Below, one piece after another: positions 47,989 to 57,499 of a stretch of DNA of 64,000 nt (positions are counted from its first letter, which is position 1; each line of letters starts with the position of its first letter). A program made the translations under genes and the position numbers. The notes under the pieces are model-generated. The model worked only from the letters and a program-made list of their open reading frames with translations, was not told where the DNA came from and ran no database searches. The stretch comes from Cellvibrio sp. PSBB006 (lineage in GTDB: Bacteria; Pseudomonadota; Gammaproteobacteria; Pseudomonadales; Cellvibrionaceae). The stretch lies in the NCBI RefSeq assembly GCF_002162135.1, contig NZ_CP021382.1:1302001-1366000 (forward strand), written 5' to 3'.

Positions 47989-49188
47989 TTATTGTGCGAT
48001 TATTTTTACCGGTTGAGCTTCATCAAAACGTGCGCGGTAGCGCTCGCTGCGTTTGGTGATGTCGTTGATGGCTCCCGCGAGTTGTCCGCAGGCCGCGTCG
48101 ATATCATCACCGCGGGTTGTGCGTACCGTCGTAATATAGCCGGCTTCCATCAGGATGTCCTGGAAACGGCGCAAGGCATTATTGCTGACCCGCTTGTAAT
48201 TGGACAGGTTGAAAGGATTAAACGGAATCAAATTGATTTTGACTGGTACATCGCGCAGCAATTCAGCCAACTGATGCGCATGATGTGGTCGATCGTTAAC
48301 CTGATCGATCAATGTGTATTCGATCGTGATTTTACGGTGCGTGTCCGGCATGGCCTGGATATAGCGCTTGGCAGAATCCAGCAGCATGGCGATAGGGTAT
48401 TTTTTATTGATCGGCACCAATTCGTTACGCAGCTCGTCGTTAGGTGCGTGTAAGGAAATTGCCAGACAAGCATCGGTATACTGGCTCAACCGATCAAGTG
48501 CCGGCACAACACCGGATGTACTTAAGGTCACACGGCGCTTGGAGATTCCGTAACAGTTGTCATGCATCATCAAATTCATGGCATCGACAACGTTATCAAA
48601 ATTTAACAAGGGCTCGCCCATGCCCATCAACACAACGTTGGTCACGCTACGCTGGGCATTGGCCTGCAATTGCCCGAAGGATTTTGCTGCAATCCACACC
48701 TGGCCGATAATCTCTGCCGCCGTCAGATCGCGGTTAAAACCCTGCTTTCCTGTTGCACAAAAACTGCAATCCAGCGAGCAGCCAACCTGGGATGAAACAC
48801 ATAAGGTACCGCGATCCCCTTCGGGAATATAAACCGTTTCGATAACATTTCCGCCGCTGACGCGGATCAGAAATTTACGCGTGCCGTCAGCAGAATCCAG
48901 TTGTTTCACAACCTCCGGCAGACGAATCTCTGCTACATCCTGTAACTTGCGACGCAACTCTTTGCTGACGTTGGTCATGTCTTCGAAATTGTCAGCGCCT
49001 AACTGGTGAATCCACTTCATCACCTGTACCGCGCGAAAACGTTTTTCACCCAGGCTCTCAAAAAAAGCCACCAGTTTGGCTTCGGGTAGCCCCAGCAGGT
49101 TGACCTTGGCGGTTGACGCAGCCGACTCCACGGCGACAGCGCCATCGGGCGCGGTATTGTCGGGAAGAATGTCTGACGAAGTGACCAT
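47989..49188 (-). CDS. rlmN: Dual-specificity 23S rRNA/tRNA adenine C2-methyltransferase RlmN
   Basis: 399 aa radical-SAM enzyme that methylates A2503 of 23S rRNA and A37 of some tRNAs. The cluster motif is [20 protein letters not shown] (CxxxCxxC), and [17 protein letters not shown] is the GGEP-like SAM site. The reactive cysteines are in the motif and in [15 protein letters not shown] near the C-terminus. The first 35 residues are variable. It uses [4Fe-4S], made by the upstream machinery. Confidence 0.96.
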   Translation of the reverse strand: MVTSSDILPDNTAPDGAVAVESAASTAKVNLLGLPEAKLVAFFESLGEKRFRAVQVMKWIHQLGADNFEDMTNVSKELRRKLQDVAEIRLPEVVKQLDSADGTRKFLIRVSGGNVIETVYIPEGDRGTLCVSSQVGCSLDCSFCATGKQGFNRDLTAAEIIGQVWIAAKSFGQLQANAQRSVTNVVLMGMGEPLLNFDNVVDAMNLMMHDNCYGISKRRVTLSTSGVVPALDRLSQYTDACLAISLHAPNDELRNELVPINKKYPIAMLLDSAKRYIQAMPDTHRKITIEYTLIDQVNDRPHHAHQLAELLRDVPVKINLIPFNPFNLSNYKRVSNNALRRFQDILMEAGYITTVRTTRGDDIDAACGQLAGAINDITKRSERYRARFDEAQPVKIIAQ

Positions 49189-49224
49189 GATGCTACCTGT
49201 GAGGCTGTTTACGATTGGATAACC

Positions 49225-49650
49225 TTAGCGTGCGAAGATTTCAACATTGCTGAAGAAATAGGCAATCTCACGCGCAGCGGATGTGGGAGAGTCGGAGCCA
49301 TGTACGGCGTTGGTATCAATGGCAGTGGCAAAGTCAGCACGGATAGTGCCAGGTGCTGCTTTCTGCGGATCTGTAGCCCCCATCAGCTCACGATTCAACG
49401 CAATCGCATTCTCGCCTGACAATACCTGGACACACACAGGACCGGACGTCATGAAGTTAACCAGACCCTCAAAAAAAGGACGTCCTTTGTGCTCAGCATA
49501 AAAGCCCTCAGCTTCTTCACGGCTCAGATGCAGCATCTTAAGTGCCACAATTTTGAGACCAGCTTTTTCAAAACGCGCGAAGATTTCGCCAATATGATTC
49601 TTGCCCACGGCATCCGGTTTAACGATGGACAACGTCTGTTCTACAGCCAT
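49225..49650 (-). CDS. ndk: Nucleoside diphosphate kinase
   Basis: 141 aa. It phosphorylates nucleoside diphosphates using ATP through a phosphohistidine. [20 protein letters not shown] is the standard N-terminus, and [16 protein letters not shown] holds the active-site histidine. Start ATG 49650, GGAG seven bases upstream. It is separated from sufE by 195 bp that contain a TATAAT element, so it probably has its own promoter. Confidence 0.97.
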   Translation of the reverse strand: MAVEQTLSIVKPDAVGKNHIGEIFARFEKAGLKIVALKMLHLSREEAEGFYAEHKGRPFFEGLVNFMTSGPVCVQVLSGENAIALNRELMGATDPQKAAPGTIRADFATAIDTNAVHGSDSPTSAAREIAYFFSNVEIFAR

Positions 49651-49734
49651 GCGAGACTCCAATCCTGTTTAACAATTAACTTTGGCCATCGCGCAATCCG
49701 GCGATAGGCCCCGGGGAAATAGAAAAATCGGCGA

Positions 49735-49740
49735 ATTATA
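49735..49740 (-). promoter_or_regulatory. -10 element of an ndk promoter (predicted)
   Basis: TATAAT on the minus strand (49740-49735), about 85 bp before the ndk ATG; a second AT-rich block (TATAAAAAG) lies about 20 bp further upstream. No strong -35 is seen. A CCCCGGGG palindrome lies in the presumed leader. Confidence 0.4.
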
Positions 49741-49845
49741 CGCGGATCGGGGGACTTTTTATACGGGAAAACCCGGTGAAATCGGGATTGTCGCGATTGT
49801 GTGAAAAGCCGCAAGCATGAGCCCCACAGCAGTAGCAAACACCTG

Positions 49846-50265
49846 TCAACAGGCGGCGGCTGTGTCCTGGATGCGCTTCACCATCGCACGCAACCCGTTG
49901 CCGCGGGTCGCGCTTAGATGTTGCAACAGGTTCAGGGCGTTAAAATAGGCTTCAATGTCAAAGGCGAGGATCTCACCCGGTGTTTTGCCGTTATAGGCCG
50001 CCAGCACGACGCCCAACAAGCCCTTGACGATAAACGCATCGCTGTCCGCCGCAAAAAACAAACGACCATCGCGCAACTCGCTGATCAGCCAAACCTGACT
50101 CTGACAGCCGCGCACCAGGTTGACTTCGGTCCGATGCTCCTCCGCCAGGGGGGGTAGCTCCTTACCTAAATCAATAATGTATTTATAACGATCCTCCCAG
50201 GAGTCAAAGAAACCGAGGGTATCGATAATGTCATCGGCGCTGATATCAATGCCAAACTGCGTCAT
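49846..50265 (-). CDS. sufE: Cysteine desulfuration protein SufE
   Basis: 139 aa. It accepts sulfur from SufS and passes it to SufB. DSWEDRYKYIIDLGKELPPL is the family N-terminal block, and VRGCQSQVWLISELRDGRLF holds the sulfur-accepting cysteine. I chose the ATG at 50265; the frame is open to 50337 without similarity. It is the last SUF gene before ndk. In E. coli sufE ends sufABCDSE too, but here sufT is inserted before it. Confidence 0.93.
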   Translation of the reverse strand: MTQFGIDISADDIIDTLGFFDSWEDRYKYIIDLGKELPPLAEEHRTEVNLVRGCQSQVWLISELRDGRLFFAADSDAFIVKGLLGVVLAAYNGKTPGEILAFDIEAYFNALNLLQHLSATRGNGLRAMVKRIQDTAAAC

Positions 50266-50348
50266 GAAAGGAAATCCAATGAGGTAAATTCCACCGCTAT
50301 GCTCCAGGCTATGCAGGGAATTAAAAGGAAGCGCCACACCCTTCCTGA

Positions 50349-50891
50349 TTAAAAAAACATCCCCGTTTCGAGCTGAGCCTCTTCGCTCATCATGTCGCGA
50401 CGCCAGGGTGGATCGAAGACCAGGTCAACCTTCACCGACGCGACATTAGGGACTTTGCGAACGCGGTATTCCACATCTCCCACCAACACCGGCCCCATAC
50501 CACAAGCCGGTGCCGTCAGTGTCATGCGGATATTGACCCTCCTGGCTTGCTGATCAATATCCACACCATAGATAAGCCCGAGATTAACCAGATCCACCGG
50601 AATCTCAGGATCATAAACGGTTCCCAAAGCTTGCCAGACCTGCTCTTCATGAATGCGATCATCGACCGGAGCTGGAAAACTGAGGGTCTCGGCAGGTAAA
50701 CCCAGAGCCGCCGCATCGCTACCATCGACCCGTACCATCTGGCCGTGATAGGTCAGCGTGTAATTACCGCCCAGGGACTGGGTGATGGTGACAAAGGTGT
50801 CTTTGGGGATCGTAATAGGCGTACCGTCCGGCACCCGGCGCGCGGGACAGTCTTCCTGGGTGACGACAACACGTCTTTCTGTAGCTACCAT
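50349..50891 (-). CDS. sufT: SufT-type iron-sulfur assembly protein (MIP18/DUF59 family)
   Basis: 180 aa. Residues about 80-170 are a MIP18/DUF59 domain: WQALGTVYDPEIPVDLVNLG, DPEIP being the signature, and MTLTAPACGMGPVLVGDVEY with the cysteine. The first 75 residues form an extra N-terminal domain typical of SufT (putative Fe-S assembly protein). It assists Fe-S protein maturation. The ATG at 50891 has no Shine-Dalgarno; instead three copies of a 15-bp repeat fill the upstream gap. Confidence 0.9.
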   Translation of the reverse strand: MVATERRVVVTQEDCPARRVPDGTPITIPKDTFVTITQSLGGNYTLTYHGQMVRVDGSDAAALGLPAETLSFPAPVDDRIHEEQVWQALGTVYDPEIPVDLVNLGLIYGVDIDQQARRVNIRMTLTAPACGMGPVLVGDVEYRVRKVPNVASVKVDLVFDPPWRRDMMSEEAQLETGMFF

Positions 50892-50935
50892 AATTCAAAG
50901 ACTCGTAATTCAAAGACCCGTAACTCAAAGACCCG
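50891..50935. repeat. Three tandem 15-bp repeats between sufA and sufT
   Basis: TAATTCAAAGACTCG, TAATTCAAAGACCCG and TAACTCAAAGACCCG follow each other without a break (50891-50905, 50906-50920, 50921-50935). They nearly fill the 49-bp gap and touch the sufT start codon, at the place a ribosome-binding site would lie. Confidence 0.9.
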
Positions 50936-50940
50936 TCACA

Positions 50941-51300
50941 TCAATTCACGTTAAAACTTTCGCCACAACCGCAGTAATCCCTGGCATTGGGGTTGAGGAA
51001 TTTCAGCTGGCGATTCACGCCCTCGGTAACAAAATCAATCTGTGTACCGCTGACCACTGCCAAACTGTCTTTATCGACCAGCAGCTCCACGCCCTCAGCC
51101 AACGCATAATGCAGATCATCCGCCTGCCCTTCGGGCACCAGGTCGATAACATACATAAAACCGGTACAACCACTTTGTTTGACACTCAGGCGAACTGCCC
51201 GCGCCTCTTTGTGACCGACCAATTGACGCTTAAAGTGCTCCACCGCCGTTGGGGTGACCGACACGGCCTGTTGCACGGGATCGAAGGATTCAACTGTCAT
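50941..51300 (-). CDS. sufA: A-type iron-sulfur carrier protein SufA
   Basis: 119 aa. It carries nascent Fe-S clusters to target proteins. The three ligand cysteines are in KQSGCTGFMYVID and DYCGCGESFNV. VTPTAVEHFKRQL is the N-terminal block. The start is the ATG at 51300, which has GGAG six bases away; an adjacent ATG at 51303 is too close. It lies between sufS and sufT, whereas in E. coli sufA is first. Confidence 0.9.
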   Translation of the reverse strand: MTVESFDPVQQAVSVTPTAVEHFKRQLVGHKEARAVRLSVKQSGCTGFMYVIDLVPEGQADDLHYALAEGVELLVDKDSLAVVSGTQIDFVTEGVNRQLKFLNPNARDYCGCGESFNVN

Positions 51301-51318
51301 CATGAGCTCCCGAAAGCC

Positions 51319-52578
51319 TTAAAGTAAGAAGGTTTTGGCTTTGTCCAAGGCGGCAAAAAGACGATCCACCTCGGCAAAGGTGTTATAGAAACTGAAACTG
51401 GCGCGCACGGTGCCCGGAATACCGAATTGATCCATCAAGGGCTGAGCGCAGTGGTTGCCAGTGCGTACAGCCACACCTTGTTTATCGAGTAGCATTCCCA
51501 AATCATGGGGATGCGCACCCTCCAGCAAAAAACTCATCACACTGGTTTTGTTTCCTGCCGTGCCTACCAATCGAATACCGTCAGTAGCACGCGCTTTTTC
51601 TTCTGCGTAACGAAGCAGTGCTTGCTCATGAGCCGCTGCGGCGCGCCGGTCCAGCTGATTCAGATAATCGATGGCGGCAGCCAAGCCGATAGCACCAGAA
51701 ATATCCGGCGTACCTGCTTCAAATTTATAGGGCAACTGGTTGTAGGTTGTGCAGGCAAAGCTGACCGTTTCGATCATCTCACCGCCGCCCTGGTAAGGAG
51801 GCATGGATTCAAGAAGATCCAGCTTGCCGTAAAGCACACCCAAACCCGTCGGCCCGAAAACTTTATGGGCGGAGAATGCATAAAAATCGCAATCCAGCGC
51901 CTGCACATCCACCGGCCAATGGCTGACCGCCTGGGCACCATCAACCAGCACCTTTGCACCCACAGCGTGAGCAAGACGAATGATATCTTCGACCGGATTA
52001 ATGGTGCCCAGGGCGTTGGATACCTGGCCAACCGACACCATCTTGACCCGCTCATCGAGCATGGCGGCAAAGGCTTGCAAATCCAGAGTGCCACTGGCAT
52101 CCACCGGAATCGGCTCAACGGTTGCACCCTTTTCCTGCGCGACCATCTGCCAGGGAACGATGTTGGAATGATGCTCCATCGCCGAAACCAGCACCCGGTC
52201 ACCAGCGTTTAACTGGCTGCGCCCCCAACTGGCCGCCACCAGGTTGATACTTTCAGTCGTGCCGCGCGTCCACAAAATTTGTTTGGCAGATCCGTTAATG
52301 ACGGGAGCATTAATAAACCTGGCTACCGTGATGCGCGCAGCTTCAAATTTTGCGGTGGCACGATCAGCCAGCGTGTGTGCGCCGCGATGTACATTGCTGT
52401 TGTCTTCACGGTAATAGTTAGCTATCGCGTCAATCACCGCATTGGGTTTTTGCGTGGTTGCAGCATTATCCAGATACACCAAAGGGTGACCGTTCACCTG
52501 CTGATGCAGGATCGGAAAATCCTGGCGTATGCGTTCGACATCAAAGCCGAGGGTTGCAATGCTGGTCATATCAGTCAT
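51319..52578 (-). CDS. sufS: Cysteine desulfurase SufS (group II)
   Basis: 419 aa PLP enzyme. It takes sulfur from cysteine and hands it to SufE. PLP lysine K239 is in FYAFSAHKVFGPTGLGVLYG; the catalytic cysteine C377 is in RTGNHCAQPLM. VYLDNAATTQKP and DNSNVHRGAHTLADRAT are SufS-type. The ATG at 52578 overlaps the end of sufD by eight bases; an ATG at 52569 lies beyond it. No ribosome-binding site is seen, so translation is probably coupled to sufD. Two desulfurases (IscS and SufS) are therefore made from this locus. Confidence 0.96.
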   Translation of the reverse strand: MTDMTSIATLGFDVERIRQDFPILHQQVNGHPLVYLDNAATTQKPNAVIDAIANYYREDNSNVHRGAHTLADRATAKFEAARITVARFINAPVINGSAKQILWTRGTTESINLVAASWGRSQLNAGDRVLVSAMEHHSNIVPWQMVAQEKGATVEPIPVDASGTLDLQAFAAMLDERVKMVSVGQVSNALGTINPVEDIIRLAHAVGAKVLVDGAQAVSHWPVDVQALDCDFYAFSAHKVFGPTGLGVLYGKLDLLESMPPYQGGGEMIETVSFACTTYNQLPYKFEAGTPDISGAIGLAAAIDYLNQLDRRAAAAHEQALLRYAEEKARATDGIRLVGTAGNKTSVMSFLLEGAHPHDLGMLLDKQGVAVRTGNHCAQPLMDQFGIPGTVRASFSFYNTFAEVDRLFAALDKAKTFLL

Positions 52579-53875
52579 GGTGTAAATGTTGTAAAAGTTC
52601 GCTATCGCGTCCGAATAAACGGGCCAGGCGAGGCAACAGGTAATCCTGTACGGCGGGTTCCGCGATATCCTGCAATAACTCATTGATAAACCCAAAGCTC
52701 ATCATGACTTCCGCTTCCTGCCGCGATACACCGCGACTTTGCAGGTAATACAGCGCCGTGGCATTTAATTGGCTAACCGTCGCACCGTGGGCGCACTTCA
52801 CATCGTCCGCGTAAATTTCGAGCTCCGGCTTGGTATCAACCTCGGCCTTGTTCGAGGTTAACAAGTTTTTATTACTCAGCTCCGCCAGGGTTTTCTGGGC
52901 ATCCGGAAAAATGTGAATCCGACCATTAAAAACAGCGTGCGCAGAGTCCGCAATAATGCCGCGAAAGATTTCGCTGGTGGTGCAATGGGGTACGCAGTGC
53001 TGCACATTGGTGTGGTAATCCACCATTTGGTTATTGCGCGGCAGGTAAATACCTTGCAAATTCAGATCCGCACCCGCACCCCGGTGATTAACCTGATAAT
53101 CAATGCGCTTCAAACGGCTCCCCTGTGCAAGGGTGAATCCACGCAGACGAGCGTTGCGCAGCAAATTCACATGCACGCCACCCAAGTGAAGCAGGTTTTC
53201 TTCTTCGAGATTCAAACGATAATGCTGCAACTCCGCATTGTCGCCCACAACAATTTCACTGAGGCTGTTAACAAAACCGTTTTGTGTAGCATCCGTCGAT
53301 ACATAATGCTCGATAACTTCTGCGCGGGCGCTTTCATCCAATACAACCAGCACACGCTGGTTAGCAATAGCCGGTTCAACACCCGGCGTTGAAACATGGA
53401 CAATATAAATTGGTTTTTCGAGTGTCTGGTTGCGCGGTACATGGACCAGTACGCCATCGGCAACCCAGGCATTGCTGAGTGTGGCAAACAGATGCCGCTC
53501 AGCATCAACCACTTTACCCAGATGCTGTTGAATGACTGCGCGCGCAGCATCGGTTGCATCGCGGAAATGAACCACGCCGTCCGGTAGCGTGCTCGAACTG
53601 GCTGCATCAAAGACACCATTGACGAACACCAGTCTGGTTGCATCCAATTCAATAAATTCAACCGCCTTGTGCCAATCACCGGCGGGTTGCGCCCAGTGTT
53701 TAAAACCATCTTTTTGCAAAGCCAGTAACGGCGTATATTTCCAATGCTCCGTCTTGCGGGTTGGCCAGGACGCGTGCAGCCAATCCTCTGCCGCCTGTTG
53801 ACGCAAACCGGCGAGCCAGTCGGGACTTTGTTGCTGTGCCGCCAAACGCACGGCGTCTTGTTGAAAGTCAGTCAT
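52571..53875 (-). CDS. sufD: Fe-S cluster scaffold subunit SufD
   Basis: 434 aa, SufB paralogue in the SufBC2D scaffold. LHASWPTRKTEHWKYTPLLA is the N-terminal block; the beta-helix core ends with ELEIYADDVKCAHGATVSQL (the conserved Cys/His region at the cluster site) and ALYYLQSRGVSRQEAEVMMS. It lies three bases downstream of sufC and overlaps sufS. Confidence 0.96.
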   Translation of the reverse strand: MTDFQQDAVRLAAQQQSPDWLAGLRQQAAEDWLHASWPTRKTEHWKYTPLLALQKDGFKHWAQPAGDWHKAVEFIELDATRLVFVNGVFDAASSSTLPDGVVHFRDATDAARAVIQQHLGKVVDAERHLFATLSNAWVADGVLVHVPRNQTLEKPIYIVHVSTPGVEPAIANQRVLVVLDESARAEVIEHYVSTDATQNGFVNSLSEIVVGDNAELQHYRLNLEEENLLHLGGVHVNLLRNARLRGFTLAQGSRLKRIDYQVNHRGAGADLNLQGIYLPRNNQMVDYHTNVQHCVPHCTTSEIFRGIIADSAHAVFNGRIHIFPDAQKTLAELSNKNLLTSNKAEVDTKPELEIYADDVKCAHGATVSQLNATALYYLQSRGVSRQEAEVMMSFGFINELLQDIAEPAVQDYLLPRLARLFGRDSELLQHLHHD

Positions 53876-53878
53876 TGA

Positions 53879-54628
53879 TTACGCCACCTCGCTTTCAATC
53901 CAGCCGTAACCTTTTGCTTCCAGTTCTTTCGCCAATTCTTTATCGCCGGAGCGAATGATACGGCCACCGGCCAATACATGAACGTAATCCGGCACAATGT
54001 AATCCAGCAGGCGCTGGTAGTGAGTCACAACAATAAAACTGCGCTCTTCATTACGCATGGCATTCACACCGTTAGCCACAACCTGCAAGGCATCAATGTC
54101 CAGGCCGGAGTCTGTTTCATCGAGGATGCACAAGCGCGGCTCCAGCAACATCATTTGCAAAATTTCGTTACGCTTTTTTTCACCGCCGGAAAAGCCTTCG
54201 TTCACACCGCGTTTCAGAAACGCCTGATCCAGACTGACACGCTTGCTGGTTTCCCGCGCGAGTTTCATAAATTCCACGGCTGACAATTCGGGCAAACCTT
54301 GATGCTTGCGCTTGGCATCAACCGCTGCTTTCAAAAACTCCATATTGCTGACACCGGGGATTTCTACCGGATACTGGAATGCCAGAAACAAACCTTCGCG
54401 CGCACGCTCTTCAGTTTCAAGATCAAATAAATTTTGTCCGTTGAACTCGACGCTGCCGTTAGTAACCTCGTAACCCTGGCGGCCAGACAACACATTACCC
54501 AAGGTGCTTTTACCGGAACCATTTGGTCCCATAATGGCATGCACTTCGCCCGGCTTTACCGTTAGACTCAAGCCTTTCAGAATTTCTTTATCTTCAACCC
54601 GGGCATGCAAATCGGTGATACGCAACAT
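53879..54628 (-). CDS. sufC: SufC ATPase of the Fe-S scaffold
   Basis: 249 aa ABC-type ATPase that drives the SufBC2D scaffold. Walker A AIMGPNGSGKSTLGNVLSG, the signature GFSGGEKKRNEILQMMLLEP, Walker B RLCILDETDSGLDID and switch HYQRLLDYI are intact. The ATG at 54628 is preferred (GGA ten bases upstream) to one at 54646. It lies between sufB (54 bp) and sufD. Confidence 0.96.
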   Translation of the reverse strand: MLRITDLHARVEDKEILKGLSLTVKPGEVHAIMGPNGSGKSTLGNVLSGRQGYEVTNGSVEFNGQNLFDLETEERAREGLFLAFQYPVEIPGVSNMEFLKAAVDAKRKHQGLPELSAVEFMKLARETSKRVSLDQAFLKRGVNEGFSGGEKKRNEILQMMLLEPRLCILDETDSGLDIDALQVVANGVNAMRNEERSFIVVTHYQRLLDYIVPDYVHVLAGGRIIRSGDKELAKELEAKGYGWIESEVA

Positions 54629-54682
54629 AAATTCAAATCCACTCATTGTTAAACAGGTTTCGGTATATTGTTGGCTGTGATA

Positions 54683-56119
54683 TCAACCAACCGAACCTTC
54701 CAGACTGACTTCAAGTAACTTACCCGCCTCTACCGCAAATTCCATCGGCAACTCTTTGAAGACTTCGCGACAAAAACCATTGACGATCATAGACACCGCT
54801 TTTTCTGCATCGAGACCGCGTTGTTGGCACAGGAACAGTTGATCCTCACTGACCTTGGAGGTGGTCGCCTCGTGTTCAATTACCGCTGTGGGATTTTTAC
54901 TTTCAATGTACGGAAACGTATGTGCGCCACATTTATCGCCAATCAGCAGTGAATCACACTGGGTATAATTGCGCGCACCTTCCGCACCGGGATTCATCCG
55001 CACCAAGCCGCGATAAGCATTGGAACTGCGCCCGGCGGAAATACCTTTGGAGATAATAGTCGAGCGGGTGTTTTTACCGATGTGGATCATCTTGGTACCG
55101 GTATCCGCCTGCTGAAAATTATTAGTGAGCGCCACCGAATAAAATTCACCTACGCTGTTATCACCACGCAACACACAACTGGGATACTTCCAGGTAATCG
55201 CCGAACCGGTTTCCACCTGGGTCCAGGAAATCTTGGCACTGGTGTGGCACACACCGCGCTTGGTCACAAAGTTGTAGATGCCGCCCTTGCCTTCTTCGTT
55301 GCCGGGGTACCAATTCTGTACGGTGGAATATTTGATCTCTGCATTATCCAGTGCAACCAGTTCTACCACCGCTGCGTGCAATTGATTTTCATCGCGCATA
55401 GGCGCAGTGCAACCTTCCAGATAACTGACATAGGAGCCTTCATCAGCAACAATTAACGTGCGCTCAAACTGCCCGGTATTTTGTTCATTGATACGAAAAT
55501 ATGTCGACAACTCCATGGGACAGCGCACGCCTTTGGGGATGTACACAAAGGAACCGTCAGAAAACACTGCCGAATTCAGTGCAGCGTAGTAGTTGTCTTT
55601 TTGCGGCACCACGGAACCGATATATTTCTTGATCAGCTCCGGATATTTCTGCACCGCTTCACTGATAGAACAAAACAACACGCCGGCTTCTTCCAGTTTT
55701 TCACGGAAGGTAGTCACCACCGATACCGAATCAAACACCACGTCCATGGCCACACCGGCCAATACTGCTTGTTCGTGCAGCGGGATGCCGAGTTTTTCAT
55801 AGGTTTTCAATAATTCCGGATCAACTTCGTCCAGGCTTTTCGGTTTATCCGCCATGCTTTTGGGTGCGGAATAGTAAGACACTGCCTGAAAATCAATGGG
55901 CGGATAATGTACATGAGCCCATGTGGGTTCTTCCATTTCCTGCCAGGCACGGAAGGCTTTTAATCGCCAATCCAACAGCCATTCCGGTTCATTTTTGCGA
56001 GCCGAAATAAAGCGAACAACTTCTTCATTCAGGCCCGGCGGCAGGGTCTCTGAATCAATCGTTGTGTGGAATCCGGCGGCGTATTCGCGCTTGATCAGAT
56101 GTTCAACTTGTTCAGTCAT
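54683..56119 (-). CDS. sufB: Fe-S cluster scaffold subunit SufB
   Basis: 478 aa. With SufC and SufD it assembles the nascent cluster. [60 protein letters not shown] and the C-terminal [20 protein letters not shown] (conserved Glu/His/Cys region) are standard. AAGGTG precedes the ATG at 56119, with a hairpin ending three bases before that site. It is the first SUF gene, 157 bp after iscS, at the place iscU holds in relatives. Confidence 0.97.
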   Translation of the reverse strand: MTEQVEHLIKREYAAGFHTTIDSETLPPGLNEEVVRFISARKNEPEWLLDWRLKAFRAWQEMEEPTWAHVHYPPIDFQAVSYYSAPKSMADKPKSLDEVDPELLKTYEKLGIPLHEQAVLAGVAMDVVFDSVSVVTTFREKLEEAGVLFCSISEAVQKYPELIKKYIGSVVPQKDNYYAALNSAVFSDGSFVYIPKGVRCPMELSTYFRINEQNTGQFERTLIVADEGSYVSYLEGCTAPMRDENQLHAAVVELVALDNAEIKYSTVQNWYPGNEEGKGGIYNFVTKRGVCHTSAKISWTQVETGSAITWKYPSCVLRGDNSVGEFYSVALTNNFQQADTGTKMIHIGKNTRSTIISKGISAGRSSNAYRGLVRMNPGAEGARNYTQCDSLLIGDKCGAHTFPYIESKNPTAVIEHEATTSKVSEDQLFLCQQRGLDAEKAVSMIVNGFCREVFKELPMEFAVEAGKLLEVSLEGSVG

Positions 56120-56132
56120 GACTTCACCTTTG

Positions 56133-56175
56133 CTCCGGCTTTTCCGGAGTATCTTGAGTCGTCTTTCTGCGACTC
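56133..56175 (-). promoter_or_regulatory. Two consecutive hairpins in the sufB leader
   Basis: CTCCGG/CCGGAG (56133-56138, 56144-56149) and GAGTCG/CGACTC (56156-56161, 56170-56175) are separated by six bases in the iscS-sufB gap. The first ends three bases before the sufB ribosome-binding site (AAGGTG, 56130-56125). No T-run follows either, so they look like leader structure rather than a terminator. Near 56214-56237 the plus strand carries CCGGT...ACCGG followed by six T, an antisense terminator-like site without a known transcript. Confidence 0.55.
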
Positions 56176-56276
56176 ACTACGACTAAAAACGGTTACCAAT
56201 ATTCTTGTCATTACCGGTTGTGCTCACCGGCTTTTTTGAATGTCTTTTATTAACTGACCCGTTTGCCAGCAATAAT

Positions 56277-57488
56277 TCAGTGTTTTTGCAAGTGTTTGAC
56301 GACCTGACGAATGTGCTCAACGGCAAAACTCACCTCTTCTGTTGTTGTGTAACGCCCTAGGCTGAAACGTATTGAGGCATGTGCCAGATCATCGTCCAGA
56401 CCTATGGCTTTTAAGACATAGCTGGGTGCGATGCTTGCAGAGTTACAGGCGGAGCCAGTCGATACCGCCAGATCGCGCAATGACAGCAATAGCATCTCAC
56501 CATCGCAACCGGCAAATGCCACATTCAGGTGTCCGCAAGCACGCGCTTCGGGATGACCGTTCAACTTCACCCCCGGTAAGTTGGCAATGCCCTGCCATAA
56601 TTGATCGCGCAAGGTCGCAATGCGCGCGGGCTCTTCACTTATCTGTGCAGCGGCCAGTTCAGCCGCTTTACCCATACCAACGCATTGATGAGTCGCCAGG
56701 GTACCCGAGCGATAACCTCGTTCATGCCCGCCGCCGTGAATCTGTGCGGCGAGCTTGACCGCTGGATCACGCCGTATATAAAGCGCGCCGACGCCTTTGG
56801 GGCCATACATCTTGTGGGCCGACAGAGACAGCAAATCTACTGGCTGATCTCGCACATCCAGCGCAAGTTTTCCGGCACTTTGCGCCGCATCCACATGAAA
56901 CAGGCAGCCATGGGTATGGGTACGGCAGATTGCACCCAACTCAGCGATATCGTTGACTGTGCCCAGCTCATTGTTGACGTGCATGATGCTCACCAGAAAG
57001 GTGTCATCGCGTAGCGCGTCACGCAGTGTTGAGCTGTGAATACGACCGTACTCATCCGGTTGCAAACGCGTTACCTGAAAACCTTGCTGCTCCAGCCACT
57101 GGGCGGGATCAAGCACAGCTTTGTGCTCAATGGCCGATACAATGATATGGCCACCTTCAGGATGCTCTTCGCGATAACGAGCAGCCGCGCCCTTCAACGC
57201 CAGATTGTTGGCTTCGGTTGCCCCACTGGTCCAGACGATCTCGCGGGGGTCGGCATGAAGCAGCGCCGCGACTTGCCCACGAGCATCCTCAACAGCCTCT
57301 TCCGCTTGCCAGCCATACACATGGGAGCGAGACGCCGGGTTGGCAAAGTTACCGGTGAGCGTCATACAGGTCATCATCGCCTCCGCCACCTCCGGCGCCA
57401 CCGGCGTCGTCGCGGCATAGTCCAGATAAATGGGCTTGCGTAACGGGCTGGATTCAGGAATGGGTTTCACGCTCTGACGGCTCAACAT
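56277..57488 (-). CDS. iscS: Cysteine desulfurase IscS (group I)
   Basis: 403 aa PLP enzyme. PLP lysine K226 is in LSAHKMYGPKGVG, and the mobile-loop cysteine C348 is in STGSACNSAS. YLDYAATTPVAPEVAEAMM and HVNNELGTVNDIAELGAICR are IscS-type. It provides sulfur for Fe-S clusters and tRNA thiolation (for example TtcA). It starts 12 bases after iscR at the ATG at 57488; a TTG two codons earlier is the alternative. In relatives iscU follows; here sufB does. Confidence 0.95.
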   Translation of the reverse strand: MLSRQSVKPIPESSPLRKPIYLDYAATTPVAPEVAEAMMTCMTLTGNFANPASRSHVYGWQAEEAVEDARGQVAALLHADPREIVWTSGATEANNLALKGAAARYREEHPEGGHIIVSAIEHKAVLDPAQWLEQQGFQVTRLQPDEYGRIHSSTLRDALRDDTFLVSIMHVNNELGTVNDIAELGAICRTHTHGCLFHVDAAQSAGKLALDVRDQPVDLLSLSAHKMYGPKGVGALYIRRDPAVKLAAQIHGGGHERGYRSGTLATHQCVGMGKAAELAAAQISEEPARIATLRDQLWQGIANLPGVKLNGHPEARACGHLNVAFAGCDGEMLLLSLRDLAVSTGSACNSASIAPSYVLKAIGLDDDLAHASIRFSLGRYTTTEEVSFAVEHIRQVVKHLQKH

Positions 57489-57499
57489 CGGCAAATTAA

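Noticed and set aside
50891..50935. A CRISPR array
   Set aside because: Three 15-bp units directly abutting, with no spacers and no cas genes. It is a simple tandem repeat.
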